This document shows positions 1 to 9,242 of a stretch of 44,408 nt of DNA, piece after piece (the first letter of the stretch is position 1; each line of letters starts with the position of its first letter). Position numbers and translations under genes: made by a program. Source of the stretch: Puniceicoccales bacterium Verruco_02 (GTDB lineage Bacteria > Verrucomicrobiota > Verrucomicrobiia > Opitutales > Oceanipulchritudinaceae); assembly GCA_001604585.1 (NCBI GenBank), contig LVBW01000048.1, forward strand, positions 1 through 44,408, in the 5' to 3' direction. Under the pieces are notes generated by a model. The model worked only from the letters and a program-made list of their open reading frames with translations, did no database searches and was not told the origin of the DNA.

Positions 1-274
1 GGCTTACGCGCTGGAGCGGGCCAGAGGAATCGAAGTCGTTGTCAACCAGTGTTTTCATCTCCTCCATCGGCAGGCCCATCGAGATAGTCAGTCTGTGCTT
101 GCCTTCGCGAAGGCCTGCCAGGGTAAGAAAAAATATCATTCGCGGGTAGCGAAATGGAAACTTGCGAACGCGCAAAAAGGAGAATGCGCCCATTATGTAG
201 TGCTTGCCGCTGAAGGGATCGACATGCACCCCGTCGCACACCATCCAGCTCAGCAGTTGGGGTCTTAGGCTCAT
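1..274 (-). CDS. DUF6941-like protein, partial (N-terminal 91 residues)
   Basis: An open frame starts at the ATG read from 274 on the minus strand and runs without a stop off the left edge. The visible 91 residues contain CDGVHVDPFSGKHYIMGAF, then a Phe/Pro-rich stretch (KFPFRYPRM), then GLREGKHRLTISMGLP. This order (a C-D pair, a Gly-Lys turn, a G-x-F strand, a FP-x-x-HP-like segment, then a G-x-H-x-L strand) resembles the small beta-sandwich family DUF6941, whose function is unknown. The family match is from memory of the pattern, so it is moderate. No clear Shine-Dalgarno is seen beyond a GGGG just upstream. The gene diverges from the chemoreceptor to its right. Confidence 0.55.
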   Translation of the reverse strand, partial: MSLRPQLLSWMVCDGVHVDPFSGKHYIMGAFSFLRVRKFPFRYPRMIFFLTLAGLREGKHRLTISMGLPMEEMKTLVDNDFDSSGPLQRVS

Positions 275-403
275 ATGGCCCCATTGTTTCCACTGTCGCC
301 AAAGGAGCAAGTAAACAAAGATTCCGCCCGCGTAACGCAGCCATTGAATAGGCACGCTCAAGGTTCCGGTTTAAATTTTGATTTAAATTACTATTACATT
401 TAT

Positions 404-473
404 TTGACATTCTCCGATGCAATATACGCTGGGTTGAGTAACTCTGATGAGTATGTTAACCCAGTTTGGGTTA
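404..473 (+). promoter_or_regulatory. Possible promoter and operator region of the first chemoreceptor gene
   Basis: A perfect TTGACA hexamer lies at 404-409, downstream of a very AT-rich stretch (370-403). No good -10 box sits 16-18 bases away; TACGCT at 425-430 is the nearest candidate at 15 bases. A perfect inverted repeat TAACCCA-GTT-TGGGTTA occupies 457-473, and TGGGTT/TTGGGT motifs recur at about 430 and 482. The arrangement could be an operator in the 5' leader. This is inference from sequence symmetry only. Confidence 0.3.
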
Positions 474-546
474 CTGGAATTTGGGTAAACGTTGGGGCCG
501 CCTGAGGGGGCGGCGAAGAATGGCTAAACACTACTGAGGGTAAAAA

Positions 547-2481
547 ATGAAGAAGATGACGATTGGCCGCAGGCTGTCGCTTGTGGTCGGGGGCCTGCTT
601 GTGATGTTGCTGCTTGTCGGCGGCGTGTCCGCGTGGAGCCTTGGCTCCAACAGCAAGGCATTTGCCAAGACACAGAGCTACGCCGAGGCTGCCGAGGCCA
701 CCAGCCTCGTGTTCGAGGAATCGCAGCAGATGCGCCTGAGTGCGAACATCTTCATGCGCTCGGTGAAAGCTGCGGACTTGCAGAAGACGCAGGCTGCTGT
801 GGCGACAACTACGGAAGCCATAGCAAAGGCGCGCGCAATTGTCAGTTACCCCGAGCGCATACGCCTTCTCGCACAGGTGCACGACAACGTGCAGGCCTAC
901 TCCAAGAGTTTCAACGACATGGCCCAGAAGCTCATGAGCGTAGAGCACCTTGTGGCCGAGAGCATGGCTCCCGCTGGCTGGGCGATGGAAAACACCATGA
1001 GGCAGATGTTGGACAACGCGCTGGCCACCAACGATGTGGACGTGATAGTGGCCGTCGGCCAGACCCGTCAGGACATGCTCCTCACCCGCCTTGTGATCAC
1101 CAAGTACATAATGTACAAGAGCGAGGCCGAGGCGGACATGGCCGCAAAGCAGCTAGTGGCACTGCGCAAGAGCGTGAACGAACTTGGCCTTACCAAGGCA
1201 GACCGCTCGCTATGGACGAGTCTTGACAGTCACCTTCGCACCTACGAGGCGGACTGGCAGCGCCTGCTCTCCGACACAAAGAGCGCCCTTGTCCTTCAGG
1301 CCTCTATCGAGGCCATAGGCCCTCGCATAAGTGCGGATCTCAACTCCTTGCAGGCAGGCGTGGCCAAAGACCAGCACGATTTGGCTGACGCGGTGGCCGA
1401 ACAGATTGCCAGCGTGCAGTTTGCGCTCGGGGCCACGGCTCTTGCAGCCATAGTCCTTGGCATAATAGTTGCGATAATTTCTGTAAGCAGCATCACGCGC
1501 ACCCTGCGCGGGGTCATAAACGGCATACGCGAAGGAGCCTTGCAGGTGTCAAGCGCAGCCACCCAGATGAACGGCGCAAGCCAGAGCCTTGCCGAAAGCT
1601 CTTCCGAGGAGGCATCGACACTGGAAGAGACCTCCTCATCGCTTGAAGAAATGTCCTCGATGACGCGCCAGAACGCCGAAAGCTCGCGCAAGGCGCTGGA
1701 TCTGGTCAACTCCGCACAGCAGAACATGGAAAGCTCGGGCACTTCGATGAACAAGCTGGCCGATTCCATGCATCAGATAGAGAGTGCCAGCCGCGAGACG
1801 CAGAAAATCATCAAGACAATTGACGAAATCGCCTTCCAGACGAACCTTCTGGCTCTGAACGCCGCCGTGGAGGCAGCGCGTGCCGGAGAGGCCGGGGCGG
1901 GCTTTGCCGTGGTGGCCGACGAGGTGCGCAGCCTTGCCCGCCGGGCGGCCGATGCGGCCAAGAGCACGACCGAGATAATCGAAGGCACGATGGACCGCGT
2001 GGCCACGGGCGGCAAGCTGGTGGGCGAGGTGTTCGAACGCTTCAAGCTGGTGCAGGAGGATTCGCGCAGTCTGTCGGTGCTTATGTCGGACATTTCCAAC
2101 GCCTCAGACGAGCAGGCCCGCGGCATAGAGCAGATAAGCACTGCCACTGCCGAGCTGGACAAGGCAATACAGAGCAACGCGGCCAATTCCGAAGAAACTG
2201 CCGCGAGCGCAGAAGAACTGAATGCGCAGGCACTTTCCTTGCAGGACTTTGTCTCAGAGCTGGTAGTCCTTGTGGACGGTTCATCTTCCGGGCAGGGGGC
2301 GTCCGAGGCACCCTCAGTAACGTCGTTCCGCAGTTCCCTCTCTGCGGAGCATTCGCACAGGGCGTCCTCTGCTCCGGTTCGCAAGGCTGCGGCAAATACC
2401 GGCAGCTTCCTGCCCAAGGGCGGGAAGCAGAAGACCCAGCCAGCACTGGCAGCGGGAAGGGGAACATTTGTATCGCACTAG
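547..2481 (+). CDS. Methyl-accepting chemotaxis protein, HAMP-less
   Basis: This 644-residue chemoreceptor senses ligands outside the inner membrane and controls the CheA kinase. A first membrane helix spans about 11-32, a helical periplasmic domain of the four-helix-bundle type about 33-290, and a second helix about 292-315. Residues after the second helix pass almost directly into the cytoplasmic signalling coiled coil. The Glu/Ser-rich [12 protein letters not shown] segment and the conserved hairpin tip around 424-465 ([20 protein letters not shown]) are clear. No recognisable HAMP domain of about 50 residues fits between. The start is supported by a GAGGG Shine-Dalgarno 7 bases upstream. 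The tail (about 560-644) is low-complexity and contains a SFLPKGG motif similar to the end of the neighbouring receptor. No che genes are in the window. Confidence 0.95.
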   Translation: MKKMTIGRRLSLVVGGLLVMLLLVGGVSAWSLGSNSKAFAKTQSYAEAAEATSLVFEESQQMRLSANIFMRSVKAADLQKTQAAVATTTEAIAKARAIVSYPERIRLLAQVHDNVQAYSKSFNDMAQKLMSVEHLVAESMAPAGWAMENTMRQMLDNALATNDVDVIVAVGQTRQDMLLTRLVITKYIMYKSEAEADMAAKQLVALRKSVNELGLTKADRSLWTSLDSHLRTYEADWQRLLSDTKSALVLQASIEAIGPRISADLNSLQAGVAKDQHDLADAVAEQIASVQFALGATALAAIVLGIIVAIISVSSITRTLRGVINGIREGALQVSSAATQMNGASQSLAESSSEEASTLEETSSSLEEMSSMTRQNAESSRKALDLVNSAQQNMESSGTSMNKLADSMHQIESASRETQKIIKTIDEIAFQTNLLALNAAVEAARAGEAGAGFAVVADEVRSLARRAADAAKSTTEIIEGTMDRVATGGKLVGEVFERFKLVQEDSRSLSVLMSDISNASDEQARGIEQISTATAELDKAIQSNAANSEETAASAEELNAQALSLQDFVSELVVLVDGSSSGQGASEAPSVTSFRSSLSAEHSHRASSAPVRKAAANTGSFLPKGGKQKTQPALAAGRGTFVSH

Positions 2482-2845
2482 GTAAGCGCGATATGGAGGC
2501 TCATCGTCGCTAGTAGGCGATGGCCGAATGGGAGTAATGGGTAATGGTGAGCGTCGGGGAATGGGAGCCCCGGCGCTCTTTCTTTATGGGGGCCGTGGGG
2601 TATGGCTTTATTCAGATGGATGCCGAGGCGTCCCCACCTGAGAGTTCGCAACACGTTGACAGTATTACAGGTAGGGAGGGCTGTCCCTGTCCGTCCGCGT
2701 TGCGCGATCATATGTCAAGTGCGCGATATATTCTCGGGTTTCTTTTAGCATTTGTTCTAAGCGGTTGGAAATGCCTCAAACGAAAAGGGGTGGCCTGATT
2801 ATTCAGGCCACCCCTTGAAATGCATTTAAGCATGAACAAATCTGC
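2482..2845. other. Intergenic region between convergent chemoreceptor genes
   Basis: This 364-base stretch lies between the stop of the plus-strand receptor and the stop of the minus-strand receptor. It contains the strong hairpin at 2783-2816. A weak hairpin (CATCG/CGATG arms, about 2502-2522) follows the first gene. An 84-codon open frame (2544-2798) exists, but it lacks a convincing ribosome site and its protein looks random. I see no gene here. Confidence 0.6.
2783..2816 (-). terminator. Rho-independent terminator of the second chemoreceptor gene
   Basis: A perfect 14-bp stem (arms 2785-2798 and 2803-2816) encloses a 4-base loop, TTAT. Read on the minus strand it ends in a TTTT run, 30 bases after the stop codon at 2846. 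The other side has only GAAA, so termination should favour the minus strand. The stem could also slow plus-strand read-through from the first receptor. Confidence 0.85.
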
Positions 2846-4417
2846 CTACGACATGGGCAGGAAGCGCCCGCCGTGGTGATCGTCCTCTTCATCCTGCCAT
2901 GCTGGCTTGGAAGGGCGCGCCCCATGACTGGGCGCATGTGCGTGTGCCTTCGACTGGCTGCGACGCTTGGGCGAGGCCTCGTCCGCGCTGCTGCCCCCGT
3001 GCACCAGTTTGCCAAGTTCCAGCACGGCTTCCTTGAGGGTGTTGGCGTGTGCGTTCAGCTCCTCGGCGGCGCTTGCCGTTTCCTCGGCGTTGCTGGCGTT
3101 CTGCTGGGTGACTTTGTCCATCTGCGAAACGCCTGTTGTAAGCTGGGTGATGCCTGTGTCCTGCTCGCGGGATGCGGTGGCTATTTCCGACACCAGTATG
3201 TCCATCTCGCGCGCCTTCTCGACAATCTCGGTCAGCGACTCGGCCACCAAGGCCGATATGTGGACGCCGTTCTCGCTGTTGCGTATGGCGCCTTCAATCT
3301 TGGAACTAGTCTCCTTGGCGGAATTGGCGCTTCGCTGGGCGAGGTTACGCACCTCTTCTGCCACCACGGCAAAGCCCGCCCCGGCCTCGCCCGCACGGGC
3401 GGCCTCCACGGCGGCGTTGAGGGCCAGAATGTTCGTCTGGAAGGCGATTTCGTCGATAGTCTTTATTATCTGCGAAATACCCGAGGAGGACTCCTTGATG
3501 GCGTCCATCGCCTTCTGCATCTGGTGCATCTGTTCGGCGCTCTCGTCGGCGGCGCGGCGCATCTGGTCGGCAAGGCTCTTTGCCTCCTGTGCGCTGGAGG
3601 AGTTGCGCGCCGTCATGCTGGACATTTCCTCAAGGCTGGAGCTTGTCTCTTCAAGGCTGGCTGCCTGTTCGCTCGCGCCCTCGGCCAGCATGTTGCTGGC
3701 GCCGGACACCTCTGCGGACGCAGCCGCCACTTGATTGGCCCCCTCGTCGATGGAACTCATCACCGTTCTAAGCACCTTGTTGGTGCCCCTTGTGATGTAC
3801 CAGGCCATTGCGATGGCCAGCACAAATGCGCCCCCAACCACCGTGACTATGATGAAGGTATCTTCGACGATGGCCTCGCCGATCCGCTTGCCAGTCTCGA
3901 TGCTGATCCCGCGGTTAAGCTCCACAAGTTCCGCTGCGGACTTGCTGTATGCCTCATATGAGCGGTCATACTCTGCGGCCATTAGTGACATGGCCTCGGC
4001 GTTGCGGTTCTCCCTTGAAAGGGCAAACACAGCACGCAGATTGCGGATGTACTGTTCGCGGATCTCTTTGAACTTGGCGAACTGACGCCTCTCGTCCTCC
4101 TCGATTATCGTGTTTTCGAAGCTGATGAACAGGGTGCTGTTATGGGCGGAAAGGGTGTCGAACTCCTTCTCTACCTTTGCCAGAGCGTCAGCTTCATGCT
4201 CCATTATGTGCCTAAGGAGCAGGGCGCGGGACTGTGATAAATTGTCCTTTATCTGCCCCATGTACAAGGCCCCCGGCATACTGTCTTTGAGCATATCGCC
4301 CGAAAGATTGTCGATATGCCGCAAGCTCAGGTAGCCGCCAAGGCCCACGAGCAGGGTCATTAGGCTTAGTACAGCAAAGCCGAAGCTGATGCGTTTTCCG
4401 ATGGTCCAAGAGTTCAT
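2846..4417 (-). CDS. Methyl-accepting chemotaxis protein, HAMP-less
   Basis: A 523-residue chemoreceptor. The first membrane helix is at about 10-32 and is followed by a roughly 155-residue periplasmic four-helix-bundle domain. The second helix is at about 187-208. The signalling region follows with only a short joining helix and no HAMP domain: [20 protein letters not shown], then the hairpin [20 protein letters not shown]. The end is His/Gly-rich and finishes RFLPMS, which echoes the FLP motif near the end of the receptor at 547. No strong Shine-Dalgarno precedes the ATG. A candidate promoter TTGATT-18-TACTAT reads on the minus strand at 4534-4563. The gene lies head-to-tail with the secretin operon, 170 bases downstream of the secretin stop. 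Confidence 0.95.
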   Translation of the reverse strand: MNSWTIGKRISFGFAVLSLMTLLVGLGGYLSLRHIDNLSGDMLKDSMPGALYMGQIKDNLSQSRALLLRHIMEHEADALAKVEKEFDTLSAHNSTLFISFENTIIEEDERRQFAKFKEIREQYIRNLRAVFALSRENRNAEAMSLMAAEYDRSYEAYSKSAAELVELNRGISIETGKRIGEAIVEDTFIIVTVVGGAFVLAIAMAWYITRGTNKVLRTVMSSIDEGANQVAAASAEVSGASNMLAEGASEQAASLEETSSSLEEMSSMTARNSSSAQEAKSLADQMRRAADESAEQMHQMQKAMDAIKESSSGISQIIKTIDEIAFQTNILALNAAVEAARAGEAGAGFAVVAEEVRNLAQRSANSAKETSSKIEGAIRNSENGVHISALVAESLTEIVEKAREMDILVSEIATASREQDTGITQLTTGVSQMDKVTQQNASNAEETASAAEELNAHANTLKEAVLELGKLVHGGSSADEASPKRRSQSKAHAHAPSHGARPSKPAWQDEEDDHHGGRFLPMS

Positions 4418-4587
4418 TTATATGACTTGAGTGTGAGAGCAATATACCCCAAGGGGCTGGCCAGATACGTCGGTAAGAACAGGCGAAAGCGCCCTTACGA
4501 ATGCCTGAATGGCAAATCGTAAGCAGCGGGCATATAGTAATAGCTTGGTGAATAAATAATCAACACCGCAGGACTTGTAGCAGCCGT

Positions 4588-6237
4588 TCAATTGCCGAGC
4601 GGGAGGCCGTCGGTGCCCACTATGTGCGCGCTTACAAATATCAATAGATCCTTCTTCTGGGTGGACTCCCCCTTGCTGCGAAAGAGGCGGCCAAGAAGCG
4701 GGATGTCGCCAAGAAGGGGCACCTTGTCATCCACGCTCACGGTTTCCTCGCGCGTAAGCCCGCCCATCACCACCGTTGCCCCGTTGTCTATCGTAAGCTC
4801 GGTGCGTATGCGGCGGACGCTGAATACGGGCTGGTAGAAGCCGCTGGGGACAGTGACTGTCGTAGTTCCGGCAACGGCCACGCTAGGTCCGCCGTATTCC
4901 ACAAAGCCCTCGAACTCTGTTACGCATGGCTCAAGTATCAGCGATATGGAGCCGTCGTCCTCCACCGTGGCACAGACGCCCATCTCCACACCCACGTTGC
5001 GCGTTGTAAAGTCCCTCGGAGTCCCCGCTGTGACCGCCACGGCCGCGTTGCCCCCGCCAGAAGAGGAACCGCCGCGCGAGACGCTGCTTTCCACGTTGCC
5101 GAAGCTCTGCGGGTATATCATCTCTTGGGCTACGGTGATTTCCGCCCTCTCCCCGGAAAGGACAGTCAGGCGCGGGGCGCTCATCAGGTTGTTGCCGCTC
5201 TTGCGGGAAAGGGCGCTTATCACTGCCTCTATGTCGAAGGCCCCGACAACGCCAGACACCGTGGCAAGGGGCGAGGCTCCGGCTGCAAGGTCTGTTCCGC
5301 CGGAAAACTGCGGCGCGCTGACAATGCGGCTAAGCACTCCGCCGCTGCCCACATTCTCGTCAAGCCCGGTAATAAGGATTTCGTTCGTCACCGAGCTTCC
5401 GCCAAAGGCAGAGGCAAGGCTGCGCCCCTCGCTGCCCGCAGAGACGGTGGTCCTCCTGCCCCTTGCAGCGGCCGCGCTTGTCGCAAGGCCCCACTGAAGG
5501 CCGAATTCTTCAAGGTCTGCCTGTCCAACTTCGAGGAATCGGGCCTCAATGCGCACCTGCTTGGTCTGCTGGTAGCGGGCCAGTATGCCGCGCAGCTTCT
5601 CGATGTTGCCGCTGCTGTTGGTGACAATAAGCTGGCCGGAGCCGAGGGCGAGAGTCGCACCGGGAACGGTCTGAAATGGAACTCCCGCCCTTTCAAAAAA
5701 GGAGAGCGTTGCGGCCTCGACTTCGGCCTGTGTAGGCTGGGGCTTTGCCTCCTTGCCAGCAGCCTGCACGCCTGCAAGCCCGGTAATGCGCACAAGAGCC
5801 GAGCGGTTAATAGGGAAAAAGTCCGTCCTTAGCATGGACCCCGGCTCTGGTACAGGGCGCAGGATAACCGCATCGGCCTCCATCTCGCACACATAGCCGA
5901 CCGAGCTTGCCATGTAGTATAGGACGCGCTCCAGCGACATGTCCCGCAGAGTCAGCGTAACCTTTGGCTCCTCTGCCTTGCCGGACAGGCGTATTAGGTT
6001 GATGGGCAGGCCTTGCGCTTCCGACATCGCCGAAAGAGTTTCCAAGGCCTGTGAAAGTGGCATCGCGTCGAAGCTCACCCGCGAAAGGCGAAGCCTCGCC
6101 ATGCGCCCGGCAAGGTCCGGCAGCTCTCCACTCGTAGCCATGATTGCAGGCTCCTGTGCAGAGGATGTGCCGGGCATCACTGGGCAAAGGAAGCAGATGC
6201 AGGCAAGTATGCGGAGGGCCTTGGTCGTGGTCTTCAT
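4588..6237 (-). CDS. Secretin, GspD/PilQ superfamily
   Basis: A 549-residue outer-membrane secretin, expected to form a multimeric gated channel for a type IV pilus or type II secretion-like machine. A signal peptide ends near Ala27. Residues 47-127 look like the short N0/STN domain (segment TLTLRDMSLERVLYYMASSV). Residues about 170-225 resemble an N1/KH-like domain ending QVRIEARFLEV, and about 225-540 form the secretin core. The core ends with the hallmark VPLLGDIPLLGRLFR and a final KKDLLIFVSAHIV strand. A Ser/Gly-rich loop (SRGGSSSGGG) interrupts the core. At 549 residues it is shorter than most PilQ or GspD, mainly because it has fewer N-domains. It overlaps the upstream gene by 4 bases (ATGA) and is last in a four-gene operon. 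Confidence 0.93.
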   Translation of the reverse strand: MKTTTKALRILACICFLCPVMPGTSSAQEPAIMATSGELPDLAGRMARLRLSRVSFDAMPLSQALETLSAMSEAQGLPINLIRLSGKAEEPKVTLTLRDMSLERVLYYMASSVGYVCEMEADAVILRPVPEPGSMLRTDFFPINRSALVRITGLAGVQAAGKEAKPQPTQAEVEAATLSFFERAGVPFQTVPGATLALGSGQLIVTNSSGNIEKLRGILARYQQTKQVRIEARFLEVGQADLEEFGLQWGLATSAAAARGRRTTVSAGSEGRSLASAFGGSSVTNEILITGLDENVGSGGVLSRIVSAPQFSGGTDLAAGASPLATVSGVVGAFDIEAVISALSRKSGNNLMSAPRLTVLSGERAEITVAQEMIYPQSFGNVESSVSRGGSSSGGGNAAVAVTAGTPRDFTTRNVGVEMGVCATVEDDGSISLILEPCVTEFEGFVEYGGPSVAVAGTTTVTVPSGFYQPVFSVRRIRTELTIDNGATVVMGGLTREETVSVDDKVPLLGDIPLLGRLFRSKGESTQKKDLLIFVSAHIVGTDGLPLGN

Positions 6238-6956
6238 TCTTGTTTGGTTCCCTCGTTCTGGGGATGATGGAGGATTGATGCCGACTCTTGCGCCGGGGCG
6301 CAGTTTAGGGACAGGCTGCCTCCGTCTGGCCCGCGCAGGACGGCCAAGGGGGGATTCTCCTGTATGCTGTCAAGAGTCCAGACCACAGCGCCGATGCACA
6401 GCGTGCTCCCTAGGCCCAGCCTTCGCTCGCCCTCGCCGGGTATGTAGATTACGCATTCGGGGCCATCGGCGTTGTCCCGGCCAAGGAGGCCAATCGACAG
6501 GTTGCGCCCCGCAACGCGGTCGCGAAACATGGCGTAGGGCTTGGGTAAGCCATCCGCGCCGGTCTGCATCTCCACCCCGCGCAGTTCGTAATTGCTGCCG
6601 GGTATCTTCTGGCCGCTGCATACGTTGTGGTAGCGACCGGAGGCGTCCTGCACGCCCACGACCCAGATGCCGCCGCTGCTAGCCACGGCAGAGAGCCGGT
6701 AGGCTCCGTCGCGGCATTCCACGCGCAGGAGGATGGGCTGTTGTGCCCCGGTGGTGGCGGTGGACTCTGGGCGGGTGCGGAAAAGGTTACGCGGAACCGG
6801 TGGCGGGCGAAGCTCCGGCAGGGGTGCAGCTTGCTGCGCGGGCGCGGGCGAGGCGACAGGCTGGGCAGGCGGCTCCGCAGGGCTGCGCATGCGCAATAGG
6901 CCCGCAGCGCAGAGCAGGGCAATGGCCGCATATACCGGCAGGGCGCGAATGCTCAT
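6234..6956 (-). CDS. PilP/GspC-like inner-membrane protein of the secretin operon
   Basis: A 240-residue protein with one N-terminal membrane helix (about 5-22), a Pro/Ala-rich linker (about 24-55), then a RNLFR motif and mainly beta-structured segments up to about 220. This plan (membrane anchor, Pro-rich linker, small periplasmic domain) is that of GspC and PilP, which bind the secretin N-domains. The role is inferred from architecture and position next to the secretin; sequence similarity alone does not prove it. It overlaps both neighbours by 4 bases (ATGA), so translation is probably coupled. An alternative is a lineage-specific periplasmic protein unrelated to GspC. Confidence 0.6.
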   Translation of the reverse strand: MSIRALPVYAAIALLCAAGLLRMRSPAEPPAQPVASPAPAQQAAPLPELRPPPVPRNLFRTRPESTATTGAQQPILLRVECRDGAYRLSAVASSGGIWVVGVQDASGRYHNVCSGQKIPGSNYELRGVEMQTGADGLPKPYAMFRDRVAGRNLSIGLLGRDNADGPECVIYIPGEGERRLGLGSTLCIGAVVWTLDSIQENPPLAVLRGPDGGSLSLNCAPAQESASILHHPQNEGTKQE

Positions 6957-7564
6957 AGCCCGGCAATCCCCCTTCCAAGGCTCGGGCGAAGCTCCAATAG
7001 TAGAGACAAACTGCCCTCATTTACGCGGGTAAACTCCATGCCCTCCATGTTCGGCATTGCCTCCCTTGCTGCCAAAAGGGCGAGCAATTGATCCAGCTTG
7101 TCAGCCTCGCACTCGATGCGCACTGCCCAGGCTCCGCCCTGCCGCCGTGACACGGACGCCAGTTCCAGCCAGCGTGGCGAGGCCAGCCTTTCGCAATACA
7201 TGAGTAGTTCCGGCTCTGCCCGGAGAAGGGCGGCTGCCTCTGCGGCCCTTGCGGGGCTGCCTCCGCTGCGGCTTATTCGCCTCTCTAGCTCCAGAGCGCG
7301 GGCAGCCAGTTCCAAGGCGTCCGGCCCTTCCTCTTCCGCCTTTGGCAGCCCCTGCATGGAGGTCCGAAAACGTTCCTTCACTGCCCCAGCTTCCATGCCC
7401 GCAGGTCCGAGGGCAGCCAGCGCCCTGCGGCTGCGTTCCGCTGTGGCGAGGGCTTCTCTGGCATCGGAGCGAAGATGCTGCAAGAGCGCCAGTTCCGCCC
7501 CGAGTGTCAGCAGGGCAACAAGGCACAAGATCCCGAGGATCAGCACTTTTCGCTCCGCCCTCAT
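6953..7564 (-). CDS. PilO/GspM-like inner-membrane protein
   Basis: A 203-residue protein with an N-terminal membrane helix (about 8-28), a charged Ala/Leu/Glu-rich coiled coil (about 30-105), and a C-terminal region with alternating strands and helices (about 130-195, including WAVRIECEADKLDQLLALL). PilO and GspM share this layout: one membrane span, a coiled coil and a ferredoxin-like fold that pairs with PilN/GspL. It is flanked by ATGA overlaps on both sides. The gene order parallels the Akkermansia muciniphila cluster Amuc_1098-1102, in which Amuc_1100 is the PilO-like member. That parallel is by order and architecture, not by alignment. Confidence 0.65.
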   Translation of the reverse strand: MRAERKVLILGILCLVALLTLGAELALLQHLRSDAREALATAERSRRALAALGPAGMEAGAVKERFRTSMQGLPKAEEEGPDALELAARALELERRISRSGGSPARAAEAAALLRAEPELLMYCERLASPRWLELASVSRRQGGAWAVRIECEADKLDQLLALLAAREAMPNMEGMEFTRVNEGSLSLLLELRPSLGRGIAGL

Positions 7565-8856
7565 TTGCGCCTTTCCATGCCTAGGGTGAAGGATATGAAC
7601 CCCTCGCGCTCGTCCAATGCAATGTCTCGCGTAATGCGCAGCCCGTCCCGCTCCAGACTATCGACCAGTAGGCGGATTGACGCGCGGCTGTTCAGTGGGC
7701 AGCGGCCCTGAATGGCTATGCTATCCCCGGATCCTCCGATGCGCAGCCTGTCGATAGCCAAGCCGGGCAGCCCTTCGAGATGCCCGTCAAGCCCCGCCAG
7801 AGTGTCGAATGCGGCCTGTCTTCGCAGCAACTGCTCGCGCAGTTCGCCGCGTAGCGCCTCGGCGCTGGCCAGAGAGTCCAGCAGGGCGCTGTTTTCCCCG
7901 GCCCTCTCTCTGCCTATGGACAAGGCTTTCGCCTCTTTCGCAGCCTCGTCCAGCGCGGCCTTCCTTTGTTCGAGCGCCTGCGGAATCCACAGCGCGGGAG
8001 CCGCGCAGAGTATGGCCAGTGCAAGGGCAAGTGGTGGCAGCCAGCGAAGCCCCGCGTTCAGCCCTGCCGCGCCCTTGGGCCTGAATATTGCCAGGGGTCC
8101 GCCGGAAGAGGCAAGTTCCGCGGCTGCGTCCAGCATTCGGGCAAGGGCCTTGCCAGAGTCCTCGCAGCGGGTGTCCTCAAAGCCCCGTCCAGTGGTTCCG
8201 GCTTGAAGAGAATGGGCGTCGGAATCCTCGCTCAGCACGCCGTCCATAGTCAGGCTTCCGCTCCCTGCCGCTGCGTAGCGGGCAAGGGCGGCTGAAATTT
8301 CAAGGTCGGCGGCGGATGCGAAACGGCGCATCTGAATCCTGCCTCCCACAAGGGCCGTGAACAGAACCTCGCGCCCTGTGAAGAGCAGTCTTGCCTTGTT
8401 CCCCGCTTCCCCGCCCGCGAGCAGACGGCCAAGCTCCAGCGCCGCGAGGCTGCTGAAATAGTCCGGCACAAGGCCCTGCTCCATCACATGGACGCGGCTC
8501 TCCTCCAGAGCTGCGCCGCGCAGGGCCAGATATGCAGATACCCCGGCCGCCTGCCCGCACAGGGGGGCTAGCTGCGCGTCGGCCCCGATGCCGATGCGCT
8601 CCATGCGCTCGCGAACCTTGCTCAGTGCGAGGTCGGAAAGAGCGTCCACTGCCTCGGCCATCGTAGGCAGGCAGGCATCGAGGGCTAGGCAGGGGCCTTC
8701 TCGCATCGCCCTGGCCATCCAGGCCGGGCGCGGACCTTCGGTCCAGAGGCCAATTCTACGCAGCGTGACGCCCTCGCGTCGATAGCGTGCAAAGGCCAGA
8801 AGCCCCGGAGAGCATAGGGCCACGCACAAGTGCGAACTGCGCGAAAGCGGCCTCAT
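7561..8856 (-). CDS. PilM/PilN-like (GspL-like) fusion protein
   Basis: A 431-residue protein, first gene of the secretin operon. Residues 1-260 are cytoplasmic and resemble a worn PilM/GspL actin-like domain, with a strand pattern such as ARLLFTGREVLFTALVGGRI. I do not see clear phosphate-binding loops. A membrane helix lies at about 271-290 and a coiled coil at about 295-350. A C-terminal domain (about 350-431, including SRASIRLLVDSLERDGLRIT) resembles PilN. Joining the two in one chain is the GspL arrangement. It probably recruits assembly ATPase or platform components to the membrane. No such ATPase or pilin gene is in the window. The stop overlaps the next gene by 4 bases. Confidence 0.6.
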   Translation of the reverse strand: MRPLSRSSHLCVALCSPGLLAFARYRREGVTLRRIGLWTEGPRPAWMARAMREGPCLALDACLPTMAEAVDALSDLALSKVRERMERIGIGADAQLAPLCGQAAGVSAYLALRGAALEESRVHVMEQGLVPDYFSSLAALELGRLLAGGEAGNKARLLFTGREVLFTALVGGRIQMRRFASAADLEISAALARYAAAGSGSLTMDGVLSEDSDAHSLQAGTTGRGFEDTRCEDSGKALARMLDAAAELASSGGPLAIFRPKGAAGLNAGLRWLPPLALALAILCAAPALWIPQALEQRKAALDEAAKEAKALSIGRERAGENSALLDSLASAEALRGELREQLLRRQAAFDTLAGLDGHLEGLPGLAIDRLRIGGSGDSIAIQGRCPLNSRASIRLLVDSLERDGLRITRDIALDEREGFISFTLGMERRK

Positions 8857-9242
8857 GCTACGCTTCCTTCCAAGGCAATGCCTTCAAGACCGCTATGTGC
8901 GACAAGGCGGCTGCATCGGCAGGACATGGCTGCCGCAGAGAGAGTCTCGACACCCGAAGGCATGGGAAAAATGTGAGGCGGGCAACCCATCCCGACGCAC
9001 CCGCAAAGGCAGCAAGTCAAGAGGCAGGACAAGGGGCAAGAGTCCGGGCGGGCAGATAATTTAAACGGGAGTTGAAGAATTGGTAAGCGCCAACCGCTTG
9101 TCAACGCACATGCGACAGATTTGGCAAGCTTTCGAGAGTGCCAGCATAGCTTGCCGCAACTAGGCAGCCCTACGGCCTTGCAGTCGCGCCCGCTTTGTTC
9201 TTGAATACCTGCCTTACACACCCCAACCCATATTCATATATC
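8857..9242. other. Divergent control region between the secretin operon and ybaB
   Basis: This 386-base stretch separates the minus-strand secretin operon from plus-strand ybaB. It should hold promoters for both. A nested dyad at about 9071-9105 has GTTGA/TCAAC outer arms and TTGG/CCAA inner arms. The bases just before ybaB are AT-rich (CATATTCATATATC). A 122-codon minus-strand frame (8853-9221) ends with an ATGA overlap onto the PilM/N gene, but its product is very Cys-rich and looks random. I see no convincing gene. Confidence 0.5.

Noticed and set aside
42-422. 126-codon minus-strand frame at the left edge
   Set aside because: Out of frame with the DUF6941-like protein, which has coherent strand patterns; this one looks random.
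2544-2798. 84-codon plus-strand frame between the chemoreceptors
   Set aside because: No ribosome site or family motif; it overlaps the terminator stem of the opposite gene.
8853-9221. 122-codon minus-strand frame ending with an ATGA overlap onto the PilM/N-like gene
   Set aside because: Product has 12 cysteines and no recognisable fold, no ribosome site was seen, and the region also has to hold promoters. The overlap alone is weak evidence.
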